A program made the position numbers and the translations under genes. DNA of 64,000 nt from Prevotella sp. (GTDB taxonomy: Bacteria > Bacteroidota > Bacteroidia > Bacteroidales > Bacteroidaceae): positions 1 to 64,000 of the forward strand of contig JAFPME010000007.1 of assembly GCA_017402445.1 (NCBI GenBank), in the 5' to 3' direction. Shown here piece by piece: positions 41,418-50,750 of the stretch. Below the pieces are notes generated by a model. The model was not told where the DNA came from. It ran no database searches and saw only the letters and a program-made list of their open reading frames with translations. Position 1 is the stretch's first letter; each line of letters begins with the position of its first letter.

Positions 41418-41425
41418 CAAAGGTA
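41418..41425 (-). promoter_or_regulatory. -7 box of the aldolase gene
   Basis: TACCTTTG on the minus strand, 42 bases before the ATG at 41375; the -33 box is weak. Confidence 0.6.
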
Positions 41426-41615
41426 CGAAATAATTCATAATTCAGCGTTCTTTCTCGGAAATTATTTCCGAATGTGAAGGCCGTTTTTTTCATTGATTAA
41501 CAGTTTGGGCACGAGCACACGTGAGAAATGCTAAATGTGGGTTGCAAAGAAAAGTGGAAAAGGAATCGGAAACAGCGGTAAAGTACCACGGAGTGCGTCT
41601 GGTATGCGTCTGTGT

Positions 41616-43289
41616 TCAGAACAGACTTTCTATTTGTTTGACGCTCTCTTCGAAATGCTCGCGGTCCGCAATGGCTCCGTTCTTGATGCGTGCGCGGTAG
41701 TTGTAGATGGTGTTGACGCTGTAGTGGAGGAACTCCGCAATCTTTGAGCTGTCCTCAATGCCGAGCCGAATGAGGGCAAAGATGCGCAGACTGGTGTTCA
41801 TTCGCTCTCCTTTCAGCAGGACGATGCGTTCTTCGGGCACGAGCAGAGCGTTGAACTGCTCAACGAAGTCGGGGAAAAGGTGTAGGAAGGCCTCGTCGAA
41901 GCTGTCGTATAGCTCTTCCAGTTCCTTGTCTTTGAACTCCTGCGAGCGTGTCATGTTGTACACTTCCTGATATTCCCGATTCTTGACCAGCTTGTTCACG
42001 CGCTTGCGGAACTGGTCCATCTTGTCGATGTAGAGCGAGCACAGTCGCATGAAGCGTCCGACGTATTCTTCCTTGACGCGTCCGGCCTCGGCAATGCGCT
42101 GGTTTAGTTGTGACAGTTCTGCGTTCTTGGCCGTTAGCTGTGTGTTCAGCTTGGACAGTTGGCCGTTGGTTTCCGAGAGTTGACCGTTCTTCAGGTGCAG
42201 CTCGTCGTGCGCGGAAGCAAGTCGTTTGCGCTGCCGGTTAACGTATGAGAGGGTGGCTACGAGACTGAGTGCGAGCACGCTGATTCCGACAAGGAGCAGT
42301 CGGAGCTGCTGTTTGGTGCGTTCGTTCTCGTCGCGGTAGGCTCTGTCGATGGAGAGCAGCAGTGGTTGTATCTGCCAGTTGCGCACGCGTGACCCGAATC
42401 GTCCGGCGCAGTCGCTGGCGAAGCTGATGTAGCGTGATGCACGGTCGATGTCGCCCTGCATCATCAGTTGGTTGCAGATTTCCCACATGGAGCCCTGGTT
42501 CATGACGGCATGCCGCACATCGGCCAATGCAGACTCCAGCACCCATTGCATCATCTGTGTGCTGTCGTTGATGGCTTTGAACTCCAGATAGCGGTAGAGG
42601 GCGGTCAGTGCGTAGGGATGCGATCCTTTCTCCACGATGCTCAGCCAGCGGTCGTTGATGGCCATGGACTCTTTCAGGCGGCCTTCGTTCTGTGCGTCCT
42701 GCTCCTGCAGGCAGAGCACGGCGTTGTCGTCGGGTGGCAGTGTAGCGTACATCAGCTGCTTGTAGTGCTCAGCCTTTTCCGTATAGAGCTCGCGCTGGCC
42801 CGGCAGTCGGCTGTAATAGGCCAGTTCGCCGAATACATGGCGACATGCTTCGTAGTAACGGCCCAGCGCGAGCGTGTCGATATGAGCAGAGTCAACCTCC
42901 TGCAGGATAGCCTGTGCTTCGTCGAACATGCCAGTGTTGCTGCACTGCAGCGCCAGGAGCGACCGGCATTCGGCTGCTCTTGACTGTTCGCCCATCTGCT
43001 CGCAGAGCCTGATGCATGTCTGAAGATAGACGATGGCAGAGTCGTTGATGAACGGCATGTACTCCTGATAGAGGCTGTTTGCCAGCTGGAAGCGTTGTCG
43101 GTCGTTTCTTGCCTGCACCAATTGGTGCCTGAGCGCCTCAATCCGGCTTTCTTTCTCCTCGATGTAACGCGGAGTTTGGGCGATGGCTTGGTCAAGACAT
43201 CGGAAAAGCGAGTCGATGTTGGCTGCTTGTAGTGTGTTTGCAGCCAGTCCGAACAGCAGCGACAGAAGCAGTTTACGCATGGTTTTCAT
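41616..43289 (-). CDS. DUF6377-like membrane regulator (TPR-like, TM, coiled coil, HTH)
   Basis: 557 residues from the ATG at 43289; upstream codons belong to the intergenic region. A signal peptide leads to a periplasmic TPR-like helical region of about 300 residues (AAECRSLLALQCSNTGMFDE; GRYYEACRHVFGELAYYSRL). One transmembrane helix (about 333-352, LLLVGISVLALSLVATLSYV) is followed by a coiled coil (LSETNGQLSKLNTQLTAKNA) and a C-terminal region ending in a LuxR-like helix-turn-helix (SKIAEFLHYSVNTIYNYRAR). This is the layout of the Bacteroidetes DUF6377 family. It would sense in the periplasm and bind DNA from the membrane; targets are unknown. Confidence 0.82.
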   Translation of the reverse strand: MKTMRKLLLSLLFGLAANTLQAANIDSLFRCLDQAIAQTPRYIEEKESRIEALRHQLVQARNDRQRFQLANSLYQEYMPFINDSAIVYLQTCIRLCEQMGEQSRAAECRSLLALQCSNTGMFDEAQAILQEVDSAHIDTLALGRYYEACRHVFGELAYYSRLPGQRELYTEKAEHYKQLMYATLPPDDNAVLCLQEQDAQNEGRLKESMAINDRWLSIVEKGSHPYALTALYRYLEFKAINDSTQMMQWVLESALADVRHAVMNQGSMWEICNQLMMQGDIDRASRYISFASDCAGRFGSRVRNWQIQPLLLSIDRAYRDENERTKQQLRLLLVGISVLALSLVATLSYVNRQRKRLASAHDELHLKNGQLSETNGQLSKLNTQLTAKNAELSQLNQRIAEAGRVKEEYVGRFMRLCSLYIDKMDQFRKRVNKLVKNREYQEVYNMTRSQEFKDKELEELYDSFDEAFLHLFPDFVEQFNALLVPEERIVLLKGERMNTSLRIFALIRLGIEDSSKIAEFLHYSVNTIYNYRARIKNGAIADREHFEESVKQIESLF

Positions 43290-43392
43290 AATGGTCTTCT
43301 TTGCTTCGTAAGGTTCTTTAGGGGCGTACTGTTGTACGTCGGGACTTTGTTGCCCAGAAGCCACGGTTTGGTGTTCCGGGCAAAAGCCCTCT

Positions 43393-45663
43393 TCAGTCTG
43401 CAACAAGATGGTGAAGAAGCTTGGAGAGCGACTCTTCTTCTCCTACAACCCAGATGATGTCACCCTTTTGGAAGCGGTAGGTGGGCTTCACTTGCGACAG
43501 ATTCTCCTCTCCTTCTTCCAGTCCGACGACCATGCAGTCGTATTCGTCGCGGATACGGCTTTCCTGCAATGTCTTTCCCACGAAGGGACTGTTTTCAGCA
43601 ATGGAAATAGAGCGAAGTCGCATCTCGCGTTTTTCCAGTTCGTAGTCCTCTTCAAACGTTTCTTCATCCAGGGCATGACGGAAGGCAGAGAGCTGTTCGT
43701 CGCTGCCGATAACCTGCAGGCGGTCGCCTGGATACACCATGTCCTGTCCGTCAGGAATGTTCAGACGCCGGTTGCCGCGCAAGATGCTGCTGATGTGCAC
43801 GCCGAATTTGTGACCGAGGTTCAGGTCTTTCAGCGACTTTCCCATCCAAGTGGAGTTGGCGGGCACGTTGAAATCTGCAATGTGAATGTCTCGGTCAAGA
43901 AGCTTTCCCTCATAGAGAGGCCGTTTATGTCCATGAACTTGTGCCTCGATGTCGCGCGAACGTAGATTCTGTATGAACAGCCGTTCCATGTGAATGCTCT
44001 GGTTCTTGATCCAGCGTGAGAGGATAATCAGCAAAATAGCAATCACGCCGATGGTGATCATCAGTGCGTTCGAGAAGCGTGTGAGGTGGTGGCAGATATA
44101 GAATATGAATGCAACGGCGATGATGATGCGTACGAGAACGGTGAAAAGCAGCGGAACACGGTTTACATTGCTCTCGTCCCACAGTGCGCGAAACTCCTGG
44201 CTGTGATTCTTTTTCATTACCATGGCGCGCAGGAAGGGTGAGATGACGACGACTGTCACCAGTCCTGTGACAGCATTTCCGTACCAGTAATTCCTCCAAC
44301 CGGGTATCAGCCGATGCATGAACGGTTCTACAAAGGTGAACATCACTGCGATGGTGGCAGCTGAAAGGATGGTATAGACAACCGTATTGATGCCCATAGG
44401 GATGAGTAGCCGGTGCCATTTGCTCTTTCCCGAAGTGCTCTGCGAGCTCATGGCCAAATGATTCAGCGAACGGACCCATTTGTTGGGCAGCCGTTTCTCA
44501 AGGCTGTTGTAGGCAGGTGTGGCGAGTCTGATCATGTAAGGAGTGAGGAATGTCGTGATAACCGACACTGCGACGACCACAGGATAGAGAAAATCGCTGA
44601 TAACTCCTAATGACAAGCCAAGGGAAGCGATGATAAAAGAGAACTCACCAATCTGTGCCATGGAGAATCCGCATTTCATTGCTGATTTCAGACTCTCGCC
44701 TCCCAGCATGAAAGCGAACGAACCAAACACAGCCTGTCCCACAAGGATGGTCAGAACCAATGCAAAGATGGGAAGGGCATAGTTGAACAGAATATCCAAA
44801 TCGACCAGCATGCCGACCGAAACGAAGAAGATGGCTCCGAAAAGATTCTTCACAGGCTCGACGAGCTTGATGATCTTCTCGGCCTCTATGGTTTCAGCAA
44901 GGATGCTTCCCATGACAAAAGCACCGAAAGCGGAAGAGAATCCCACTTCCGAACTCAGCACAGCCATGGCGCAGCAGAGGCCGAGAGAGACGATGAGCAG
45001 TACCTCGTTGTTCATCAGTTTACGCATGCGGCGTAGGAACAGAGGAATGGCAAAGATGCCGACAACGAACCACAGCACCAGGAAAAAGGCTATCTTGATG
45101 ATCGACGATAGCATCTGCCCGCCGTTCGCGCCGCTGCCGCTGGCGATGGCGGACAGCATCACCATCATGACGATGGCCAGGATGTCCTCGAGTATGAGCA
45201 CGCTCATCACCAAACCCGCGAACTGCTGTTGCTGAAGTCCGAGGTCGTCGAAGGCTTTATAGATGATTGTCGTTGAGCTCATGGCCAGCATACCTCCGAG
45301 GAAGATGCAGTCCATGTTACTCCATCCGAACAGGTGGCCGACACTGATGCCCAACATCATCATGCAGAAGATGATGGTGACGGTCGAAATGATAGGCGAA
45401 GCGCCCATCTTCAGTATTTTCTTGAACGAAAAATCGAGTCCGAGCGAGAACAACAAGAACATGACGCCGATGTCGGCCCACGTCTTGATGTCCTGAGTAT
45501 CGACGACCGAGGCCAGATAAGGCATGTGTGGACTGACCATGAAGCCAGCCACTACGTAGCCAAGCACCAGCGGTTGTTTCAGTTTCTTGAAGATGAGCGT
45601 CACGATTCCGGCCACTGTCAGAATCAGCGCCAAGTCTTGAATGAGTGAAGGTAGTTCTCCCAT
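43393..45663 (-). CDS. CPA2-type cation:proton antiporter with two TrkA-C domains
   Basis: 756 residues from the ATG at 45663 (MGELPSLIQDLALILTVAGI). About twelve membrane helices of the Na+/H+ exchanger fold fill the first 400 residues (KQPLVLGYVVAGFMVSPHMP; MLAMSSTTIIYKAFDDLGLQ; SSAFGAFVMGSILAETIEAE). Additional helices follow. The C-terminus has two regulatory TrkA-C/RCK-C domains (WMGKSLKDLNLGHKFGVHIS with VYPGDRLQVIGSDEQL; FVGKTLQESRIRDEYDCMVV with GDIIWVVGEEESL). It probably exports K+ or Na+ in exchange for protons under ligand control at the inner membrane. It is 107 bases after pepT. Confidence 0.92.
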   Translation of the reverse strand: MGELPSLIQDLALILTVAGIVTLIFKKLKQPLVLGYVVAGFMVSPHMPYLASVVDTQDIKTWADIGVMFLLFSLGLDFSFKKILKMGASPIISTVTIIFCMMMLGISVGHLFGWSNMDCIFLGGMLAMSSTTIIYKAFDDLGLQQQQFAGLVMSVLILEDILAIVMMVMLSAIASGSGANGGQMLSSIIKIAFFLVLWFVVGIFAIPLFLRRMRKLMNNEVLLIVSLGLCCAMAVLSSEVGFSSAFGAFVMGSILAETIEAEKIIKLVEPVKNLFGAIFFVSVGMLVDLDILFNYALPIFALVLTILVGQAVFGSFAFMLGGESLKSAMKCGFSMAQIGEFSFIIASLGLSLGVISDFLYPVVVAVSVITTFLTPYMIRLATPAYNSLEKRLPNKWVRSLNHLAMSSQSTSGKSKWHRLLIPMGINTVVYTILSAATIAVMFTFVEPFMHRLIPGWRNYWYGNAVTGLVTVVVISPFLRAMVMKKNHSQEFRALWDESNVNRVPLLFTVLVRIIIAVAFIFYICHHLTRFSNALMITIGVIAILLIILSRWIKNQSIHMERLFIQNLRSRDIEAQVHGHKRPLYEGKLLDRDIHIADFNVPANSTWMGKSLKDLNLGHKFGVHISSILRGNRRLNIPDGQDMVYPGDRLQVIGSDEQLSAFRHALDEETFEEDYELEKREMRLRSISIAENSPFVGKTLQESRIRDEYDCMVVGLEEGEENLSQVKPTYRFQKGDIIWVVGEEESLSKLLHHLVAD

Positions 45664-45770
45664 GTTTTTCTCATATAATTCTGTTTCTATTCCAATGGCA
45701 TGTTTCCCTCTGCCATTTCCGAAAATGTCAGGCCGGCAATCGGCCGACCTGAACACTGTCTTCTTCGTCT

Positions 45771-46994
45771 TCAGTCGTTGTAACCGGCTGTCAGTTCGCA
45801 GATCTTAACGATGGTCTGCATGGCTTTCTCCATCACCTGAATGCTGACGAACTCGTAAGGTCCATGGAAATTGACGCCACCTGCGAAGATGTTAGGGCAG
45901 GGGAGACCCTTGAACGACAGTTGGGCACCGTCCGTACCGCCGCGTATCGGTTTCACCCGAGGGGGCACGCCGCATGCCTGCATGGCCTTCAGTACGATGT
46001 CGATGACGTGCATCTGCGGGTCTATCTTCTCCTTCATGTTGTAGTACTGGTCATTGATGTCGGCCCGTACCGTCCCTTCGCCGTATTTCTCGTTCAGCTG
46101 TTCCACGCATTTCTGCACGAAACGCTTGCGGTCCTCGAACTTGTCGCGGTCGTGGTCACGGATGATGTAGCTCAGCTTGGCGCTCTCCGTGCAGGTCTCC
46201 ATGCCTGTCAGATGGTAGAAACCTTCGTAGCCTTCGGTTTCCTCGGGTGTCTCGTTGCCGGGCAACATGGCCACGAACTCAGCGGCCAGACGGCTGGCGT
46301 TGACCATTTTTCCTTTGGCATAGCCTGGATGAACGCTCACTCCTTTTATATATATCTTCGCACCGGCAGCGTTGAAGTTCTCGAACTCAAGCTCACCCAG
46401 GTCGCCGCCGTCGATGGTGTAGCCCCACTGGCACCCGAATTTCTCCACGTCGAAGTGGTGAGCACCCATGCCTATCTCTTCGTCGGGGTTGAATCCCATG
46501 CGGATGTCGCCGTGCGGTATCTCCTTGTGGTCGCGCAGGTAGCACATGGCCTGCACGATTTCGGCAATGCCTGCCTTGTCGTCGGCACCGAGCAGCGTTG
46601 TTCCGTCGGTCACAATCAGGTCTTCTCCCTTGTGCTGCAGCAGTTCCGGGAACTTGGCCGGACTGCTGACGATGCCTTCCGACAGCTCAATGTCGCCTCC
46701 GTCGTAGTCTCTCACGATTCTGGGTTTGACGTCTTTGCCCGAGCAGTCGGGGCTGGTATCGTAGTGGGAAATGAATCCGATGGTGGGAACCGGCTTGGAA
46801 AGGTTCGACTTCAGCGTGGCATAGATGTACCCTTTGTCGTCCATCTCCACGTTGTCGAAGCCCTCGTGCACCAGTTCTTCTTTCAGGAACTGGGCAAAAA
46901 GGAGCTGTTTCGGTGTACTCGGTACGCTCTGCGAATCCTCGCTCGACTGCGTATCAAACTTCACATAGTTCAAAAATCTTTCAGTGATGTCCAT
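45771..46994 (-). CDS. pepT: Peptidase T (tripeptide aminopeptidase)
   Basis: 407 residues from the ATG at 46994 ([20 protein letters not shown]). M20-family metal ligands are visible: [14 protein letters not shown] (His and Asp), [17 protein letters not shown] (bridging Asp) and [17 protein letters not shown] (catalytic Glu pair). C-terminal segments [20 protein letters not shown] and [17 protein letters not shown] supply the last ligands. This cytoplasmic zinc enzyme removes N-terminal residues from tripeptides. It follows the GH9 gene by 52 bases. Confidence 0.96.
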   Translation of the reverse strand: MDITERFLNYVKFDTQSSEDSQSVPSTPKQLLFAQFLKEELVHEGFDNVEMDDKGYIYATLKSNLSKPVPTIGFISHYDTSPDCSGKDVKPRIVRDYDGGDIELSEGIVSSPAKFPELLQHKGEDLIVTDGTTLLGADDKAGIAEIVQAMCYLRDHKEIPHGDIRMGFNPDEEIGMGAHHFDVEKFGCQWGYTIDGGDLGELEFENFNAAGAKIYIKGVSVHPGYAKGKMVNASRLAAEFVAMLPGNETPEETEGYEGFYHLTGMETCTESAKLSYIIRDHDRDKFEDRKRFVQKCVEQLNEKYGEGTVRADINDQYYNMKEKIDPQMHVIDIVLKAMQACGVPPRVKPIRGGTDGAQLSFKGLPCPNIFAGGVNFHGPYEFVSIQVMEKAMQTIVKICELTAGYND

Positions 46995-47046
46995 GGTTGA
47001 TTGCAATATGAATCGTTTTTTTTGATGTTATGGTTGCTTGTCTGTT

Positions 47047-48786
47047 CTATCGGCTCACGGCGTCGAGCCATCCGGTCAGTGCGACGAGCGACGCATTCCA
47101 GTTGATGGCAATCTCGTTCGATGCGTAGCTGCCCTCGTGATCAAGGTACGACTCGTCCGGTTGGTTCGATTTGTAGGTCAGGTTCGAGCCTTTGTCCTGC
47201 TGTCCGGGGTTCGGTCCGCCCACCAGCAGTCCCGGTATGGGAGCCTCGATGCCGTCGGCCGCCGAGAGTCGATGGTGCGGATGCATGGGCGATTTCTGAC
47301 CGAAGCCGGTCACATAGCAGTATCCCGTGGCGTTGCGTCCGAACAGATAGTCAGCGTTCTGCTGTGCGGCCGTGAGATATTTCGCGTCGCCCGTCAGCTG
47401 GTAAGCATAGAGTAGGGTGATGCCACTCGTGCAGAATGCTTCGGCCAGACAGCCCCATCCGAAATCTTTAGGCGCATTGCCCGATGGTGTCTGGAAGCAC
47501 GAGCGCGCCACCGTGGCCACGATGCTGTCGCAGTAGGCCACAATCTGCTTTCGCGCGGCCTGTCCCTGTTCCGACTGCGGACGGTGTGCAGCCAGTTCGT
47601 AGGTGCCGAGCGAGGCGATGCCGCCCCATGTGGGCAGTGCGAAGCGTGCCGGTGCGTTGCAGCTTGCGTCTTGTTTGAACGTGTCGTCGCCCGTCAGCAG
47701 GTACAGTTCGGTGGCGGCCCAGAAGCGTTCGTCGCCGGCGAAGCCGTCACCATAGGTTCCGGTGCTTACCTCTGGCTTGTATTTCTTGTTCATGGCGTCC
47801 TGGAAATAGAGCGCTTCGGGGTGCTCCTCGGCCCAGTGGTAGGCAGCCATGGCAGCGCGGGCTGCCTGCTCGGCAAATCCGGGATAGTCCTTGTTGCCCT
47901 TGAAGATGCGAGCGGCCTGCGCCATGGTGGCGGCGAAGTCGTAGCTGGCGGTGACGCTCTTCTGCACCACGTAGCGCTGCTGGTGGCAGTCTTTCGGCAT
48001 GACGAAGCCCTCGAAGTTGGGCGTTGTCAGCTTGTGGTAGACGCCACCGTCCCACGGATCCTGCATTGTCAGCATCCACTTCAGGTTGAACATGATTTCG
48101 TCCAGCAGGTCTGCCGTCTGGTTCCCGCTCTCTGGGATGTTCACATTGAGCGCGTCGAAGTATGCTTTGTTCTGTTCGTAGCTGCAGAGCATGATGCCGA
48201 TGGAGTAGGCCGAGTTCACGATGTATTTGTTATAGTCGCCGGCATCATACCAACCCAGCGGTGACGAGATGAGACTGCCAGCTGGGCGGCCAGGCGAAAC
48301 CGCCGACGGATGGATGCTCACAGCGTCGTCCATGTGTCCGGCAGGCCGGTTCCACACGCCGGCATAGCGCTGTTCGATGGGCATGCCTGTGCGTTGGTAG
48401 TAGAAGGCTTTCACGGCACCCTTCGTCACCTCGTTCAGCGCATGCGGCTTCACGGTCAGTTTCATGGCGCCAGCATCCTTGGCCGACGATGCGCACTGCA
48501 CGTCGTACTCGCCTTCACCCAGTCCTTGAATGGAAATCACCGTGCGTTGGCGGCCCGACCACGGCGATTTCACCGTGCGCAGCACGCGCACCTTTCCCGC
48601 ACGCTTTCCCGTCTGGGCGTCACGCACCGTAATCTTACCATTCTTGGCTGCGCCGTCCACCACCACTACTTTCTCCTGTCCGGGGTAGACACCCACTTGA
48701 TTCAGACGGACTGTTCCCTGTGCAGTTGCGCCGGTCTGGCAGCAGGCGCAGCAGACCATCATCCATAAAGCTCTTTGTAGTTTCAT
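47047..48786 (-). CDS. GH9 endoglucanase/cellodextrinase with N-terminal Ig-like domain
   Basis: 579 residues from the ATG at 48786; signal peptide to about ATAQG. An Ig-like CelD_N domain (VRLNQVGVYPGQEKVVVVDG) precedes the (alpha/alpha)6 catalytic domain. Catalytic Asp residues are in GWYDAGDYNKYIV, with the His/Arg loop in SPMHPHHRLSAADG and the acid Glu in GSYASNEIAINWNASL. GH9 members hydrolyse beta-1,4-glucan or related beta-glucans. A minus-strand TAAATTTG at 48825-48832 with CTTG 18 bases upstream is a possible promoter. No SusCD partner is next to it. Confidence 0.93.
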   Translation of the reverse strand: MKLQRALWMMVCCACCQTGATAQGTVRLNQVGVYPGQEKVVVVDGAAKNGKITVRDAQTGKRAGKVRVLRTVKSPWSGRQRTVISIQGLGEGEYDVQCASSAKDAGAMKLTVKPHALNEVTKGAVKAFYYQRTGMPIEQRYAGVWNRPAGHMDDAVSIHPSAVSPGRPAGSLISSPLGWYDAGDYNKYIVNSAYSIGIMLCSYEQNKAYFDALNVNIPESGNQTADLLDEIMFNLKWMLTMQDPWDGGVYHKLTTPNFEGFVMPKDCHQQRYVVQKSVTASYDFAATMAQAARIFKGNKDYPGFAEQAARAAMAAYHWAEEHPEALYFQDAMNKKYKPEVSTGTYGDGFAGDERFWAATELYLLTGDDTFKQDASCNAPARFALPTWGGIASLGTYELAAHRPQSEQGQAARKQIVAYCDSIVATVARSCFQTPSGNAPKDFGWGCLAEAFCTSGITLLYAYQLTGDAKYLTAAQQNADYLFGRNATGYCYVTGFGQKSPMHPHHRLSAADGIEAPIPGLLVGGPNPGQQDKGSNLTYKSNQPDESYLDHEGSYASNEIAINWNASLVALTGWLDAVSR

Positions 48787-48824
48787 GATTTGCGTGTTTT
48801 TATAGGTTCTTTTGCTTTCTGCGA

Positions 48825-48832
48825 CAAATTTA
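48825..48832 (-). promoter_or_regulatory. -7 box of the GH9 gene
   Basis: TAAATTTG on the minus strand, 38 bases before the ATG at 48786, with CTTG as a possible -33 box 18 bases upstream. Confidence 0.55.
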
Positions 48833-49063
48833 CATAAAAAATACGAGTTACAAGTCAGTCTCACGAAGAATTTAATCTTTCTTTAGAGGAAAGTGGAAAA
48901 AAACGAGCAATAGAGAGAACGTCGGGTTCCTCGGCTTCCTTTGAGGCCCTCGTTCCGATTACCTTTCTGACTGTATCCATGAAAAAAACTTGTCTTTTTT
49001 TGAAGAAAGAAGGAGATTCTCGGGAATAATTGCTAACTTTGCCAGCAAATATAAAATTCATTC

Positions 49064-49402
49064 ATGAGCAAGAAGAATCCGTTATACAGTTTCCTGAGCC
49101 ACAACAAGTACTGGATTGTGCTCATTGTGGGCGTACTCATTGTGGGCTTCCTCGACGAGAACAGCTTCGTGCAGCGGCTCAAATACGACATGCAGATCAG
49201 CGAACTGAAAGAGCAGATTGAGAAATACAACGCACAGTATGAGCGCGACGAGACGCAGCTCAAGGAGTTGCGCCGTAACCCGAAGGCCATCACGAAGATA
49301 GCCCGCGAGCGCTACTTCATGAAAGCAGACGATGAAGACATCTTCGTGCTGAGCGATGACCTGGAACCCGTAAAGAAAATGGCACATGAAACAGCTGAGT
49401 AA
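49064..49402 (+). CDS. FtsB/DivIC-family septum formation initiator
   Basis: 112 residues. A short cytoplasmic start is followed by a transmembrane helix (KYWIVLIVGVLIVGFLDENS) and a periplasmic coiled coil (MQISELKEQIEKYNAQYERD; ETQLKELRRNPKAITKIARE). The FtsB-type motif ARERYFMKADDEDIFVL comes next. Such proteins join FtsL and FtsQ in the divisome. A TAACTTTG at 49034-49041 is the likely -7 box. The next gene overlaps its end by 17 bases. Confidence 0.9.
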   Translation: MSKKNPLYSFLSHNKYWIVLIVGVLIVGFLDENSFVQRLKYDMQISELKEQIEKYNAQYERDETQLKELRRNPKAITKIARERYFMKADDEDIFVLSDDLEPVKKMAHETAE

Positions 49403-49814
49403 ATTTCAGAGCTCCTTGTTCCTTCTCGGAGGAATACTCATGGTCGTGGGCGCAGCCATGTACGTCTTCGCCATTCGGCAAGCCGCTTCCTGGATCTTTC
49501 TCGTGGGAGCCTTGCTCTTTGCCGCCATGCAAATCTGCCAGAGTTACGAAGGCGACGATTTCGTCATACGCCGCTTGCGCCGCGTCACCATCATGGCCGA
49601 CGTGCTCTTTGTGCTCGCCGGTTTGCTCATGGTGGAGTGTGCCTACGGCTTTGTCCGCCCCTGGTTCCACGCCCATGTGCATAACGGCAGCATGGCTTAC
49701 ATTACTTATATATATAACAAATGGGTCGTTTTGCTCCTCATAGCCGCTGTTTTGGAAGTCTATACGACTTACAGAATATCGCACGAACTTGACAAAGAGG
49801 CAAAAAAACGCTAA
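49386..49814 (+). CDS. Four-helix membrane protein, function unknown
   Basis: 142 residues with four predicted transmembrane helices (SLFLLGGILMVVGAAMYVFA; SWIFLVGALLFAAMQICQSY; IMADVLFVLAGLLMVECAYG; KWVVLLLIAAVLEVYTTYRI). The basic C-terminus is DKEAKKR. Its ATG lies inside the end of the FtsB-like gene, so the two are translationally coupled, suggesting a link to cell division or envelope growth. I do not recognise a named family. Confidence 0.82.
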   Translation: MKQLSKFQSSLFLLGGILMVVGAAMYVFAIRQAASWIFLVGALLFAAMQICQSYEGDDFVIRRLRRVTIMADVLFVLAGLLMVECAYGFVRPWFHAHVHNGSMAYITYIYNKWVVLLLIAAVLEVYTTYRISHELDKEAKKR

Positions 49815-49873
49815 AAGTAAGCACTTTTGTTTTAAATAGAATAAAATATTTTTCGTACTTCAATAATACATTG

Positions 49874-49881
49874 TACATTTG
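49874..49881 (+). promoter_or_regulatory. -7 box of the DUF4369-like lipoprotein gene
   Basis: TACATTTG, 43 bases before the ATG at 49925; no good -33 box seen. Confidence 0.5.
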
Positions 49882-49924
49882 CACATGCTTGATGTGCCGC
49901 AAAAACGGCATGTTATTTACACTT

Positions 49925-50734
49925 ATGAATAGAATTATCTACGCTTTGCTGACTTTGGCTGCTCTCACTTCGTGTGCGAACAGTTACAATATTCAAGGCT
50001 CTTCCAACGTGCAGATGCTCGATGGGCACATGCTCTATCTGAAGGTTTACAACAACAACAGCCTGAAAGACGTAGACTCGTGCGACGTCGTTCACGGACA
50101 ATTCCACTTCACTGGCACGGTGGACAGCACACGGATGGCTACGCTCTGCATCGACAATGAAGGCATCATGCCCATCGTCATAGAGAGTGGAGACATCAAC
50201 GTGCGCATTGACAACATGCAGCAGCGCGTGAGCGGAACGCCACTCAACGACAAGCTGTCCGACTTCATGGAGAAATATGGCAAGCTGCAGGACCAGATTG
50301 CCGACCTGCCCCACAAGGAAAGCCAGGCCATCATGGACGGAGAGGACGAGACAGTGACGCGTCAGCGACTCAATCAAGAGTATGCTGAAATCGTGAGCAA
50401 CACCGATCAGCTGGTCACAAGCTTCATCGAGGAGAACTTCGACAACGCGCTCGGACCCGGTGTCTTCTTCATGATGACCGCCGGATTCCCTCATCCCGTT
50501 CTGCAACCATGGATCGAAGCGCTCATGACGAAGGCTTCCGACAACTTCAAGAACGATGCCTACGTGCGCGACTACTACTCGAAAGCCAAAGAAAACGAGG
50601 CCATCGCCAACGGAACGGCCGACCAGAACATGATGTTGCCCGCCGAACCGGCCAAGGCTGCGCTGCCTCAGGCTCCCACACCGGCTGAGCTGGCGGCTCC
50701 CCAAAGCACGGACAGCCTGAGCAGTGTGGAATGA
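49925..50734 (+). CDS. DUF4369-like lipoprotein
   Basis: 269 residues from the ATG at 49925, giving a lipoprotein signal MNRIIYALLTLAALTSC (Cys17); the longer frame from 49871 starts inside the promoter. The first 110 mature residues resemble DUF4369 (YNIQGSSNVQMLDGHMLYLK; FHFTGTVDSTRMATLCIDNE; GDINVRIDNMQQRVSGTPLN), the domain that often precedes thioredoxin-like domains in Bacteroidetes. The remainder is helical, with a Pro/Ala-rich tail and no thioredoxin CxxC. Function unknown; probably in the envelope. It is followed after 16 bases by the dihydroorotase gene. Confidence 0.8.
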   Translation: MNRIIYALLTLAALTSCANSYNIQGSSNVQMLDGHMLYLKVYNNNSLKDVDSCDVVHGQFHFTGTVDSTRMATLCIDNEGIMPIVIESGDINVRIDNMQQRVSGTPLNDKLSDFMEKYGKLQDQIADLPHKESQAIMDGEDETVTRQRLNQEYAEIVSNTDQLVTSFIEENFDNALGPGVFFMMTAGFPHPVLQPWIEALMTKASDNFKNDAYVRDYYSKAKENEAIANGTADQNMMLPAEPAKAALPQAPTPAELAAPQSTDSLSSVE

Positions 50735-50750
50735 AACCTTTACGACTTGA

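Noticed and set aside
48861..49033. Imperfect hairpins between the GH9 and FtsB-like genes
   Set aside because: The pairings (GGG..CCTC with GAGG..CCC) are short and interrupted, with no T run; nothing beyond the two promoter regions is supported.
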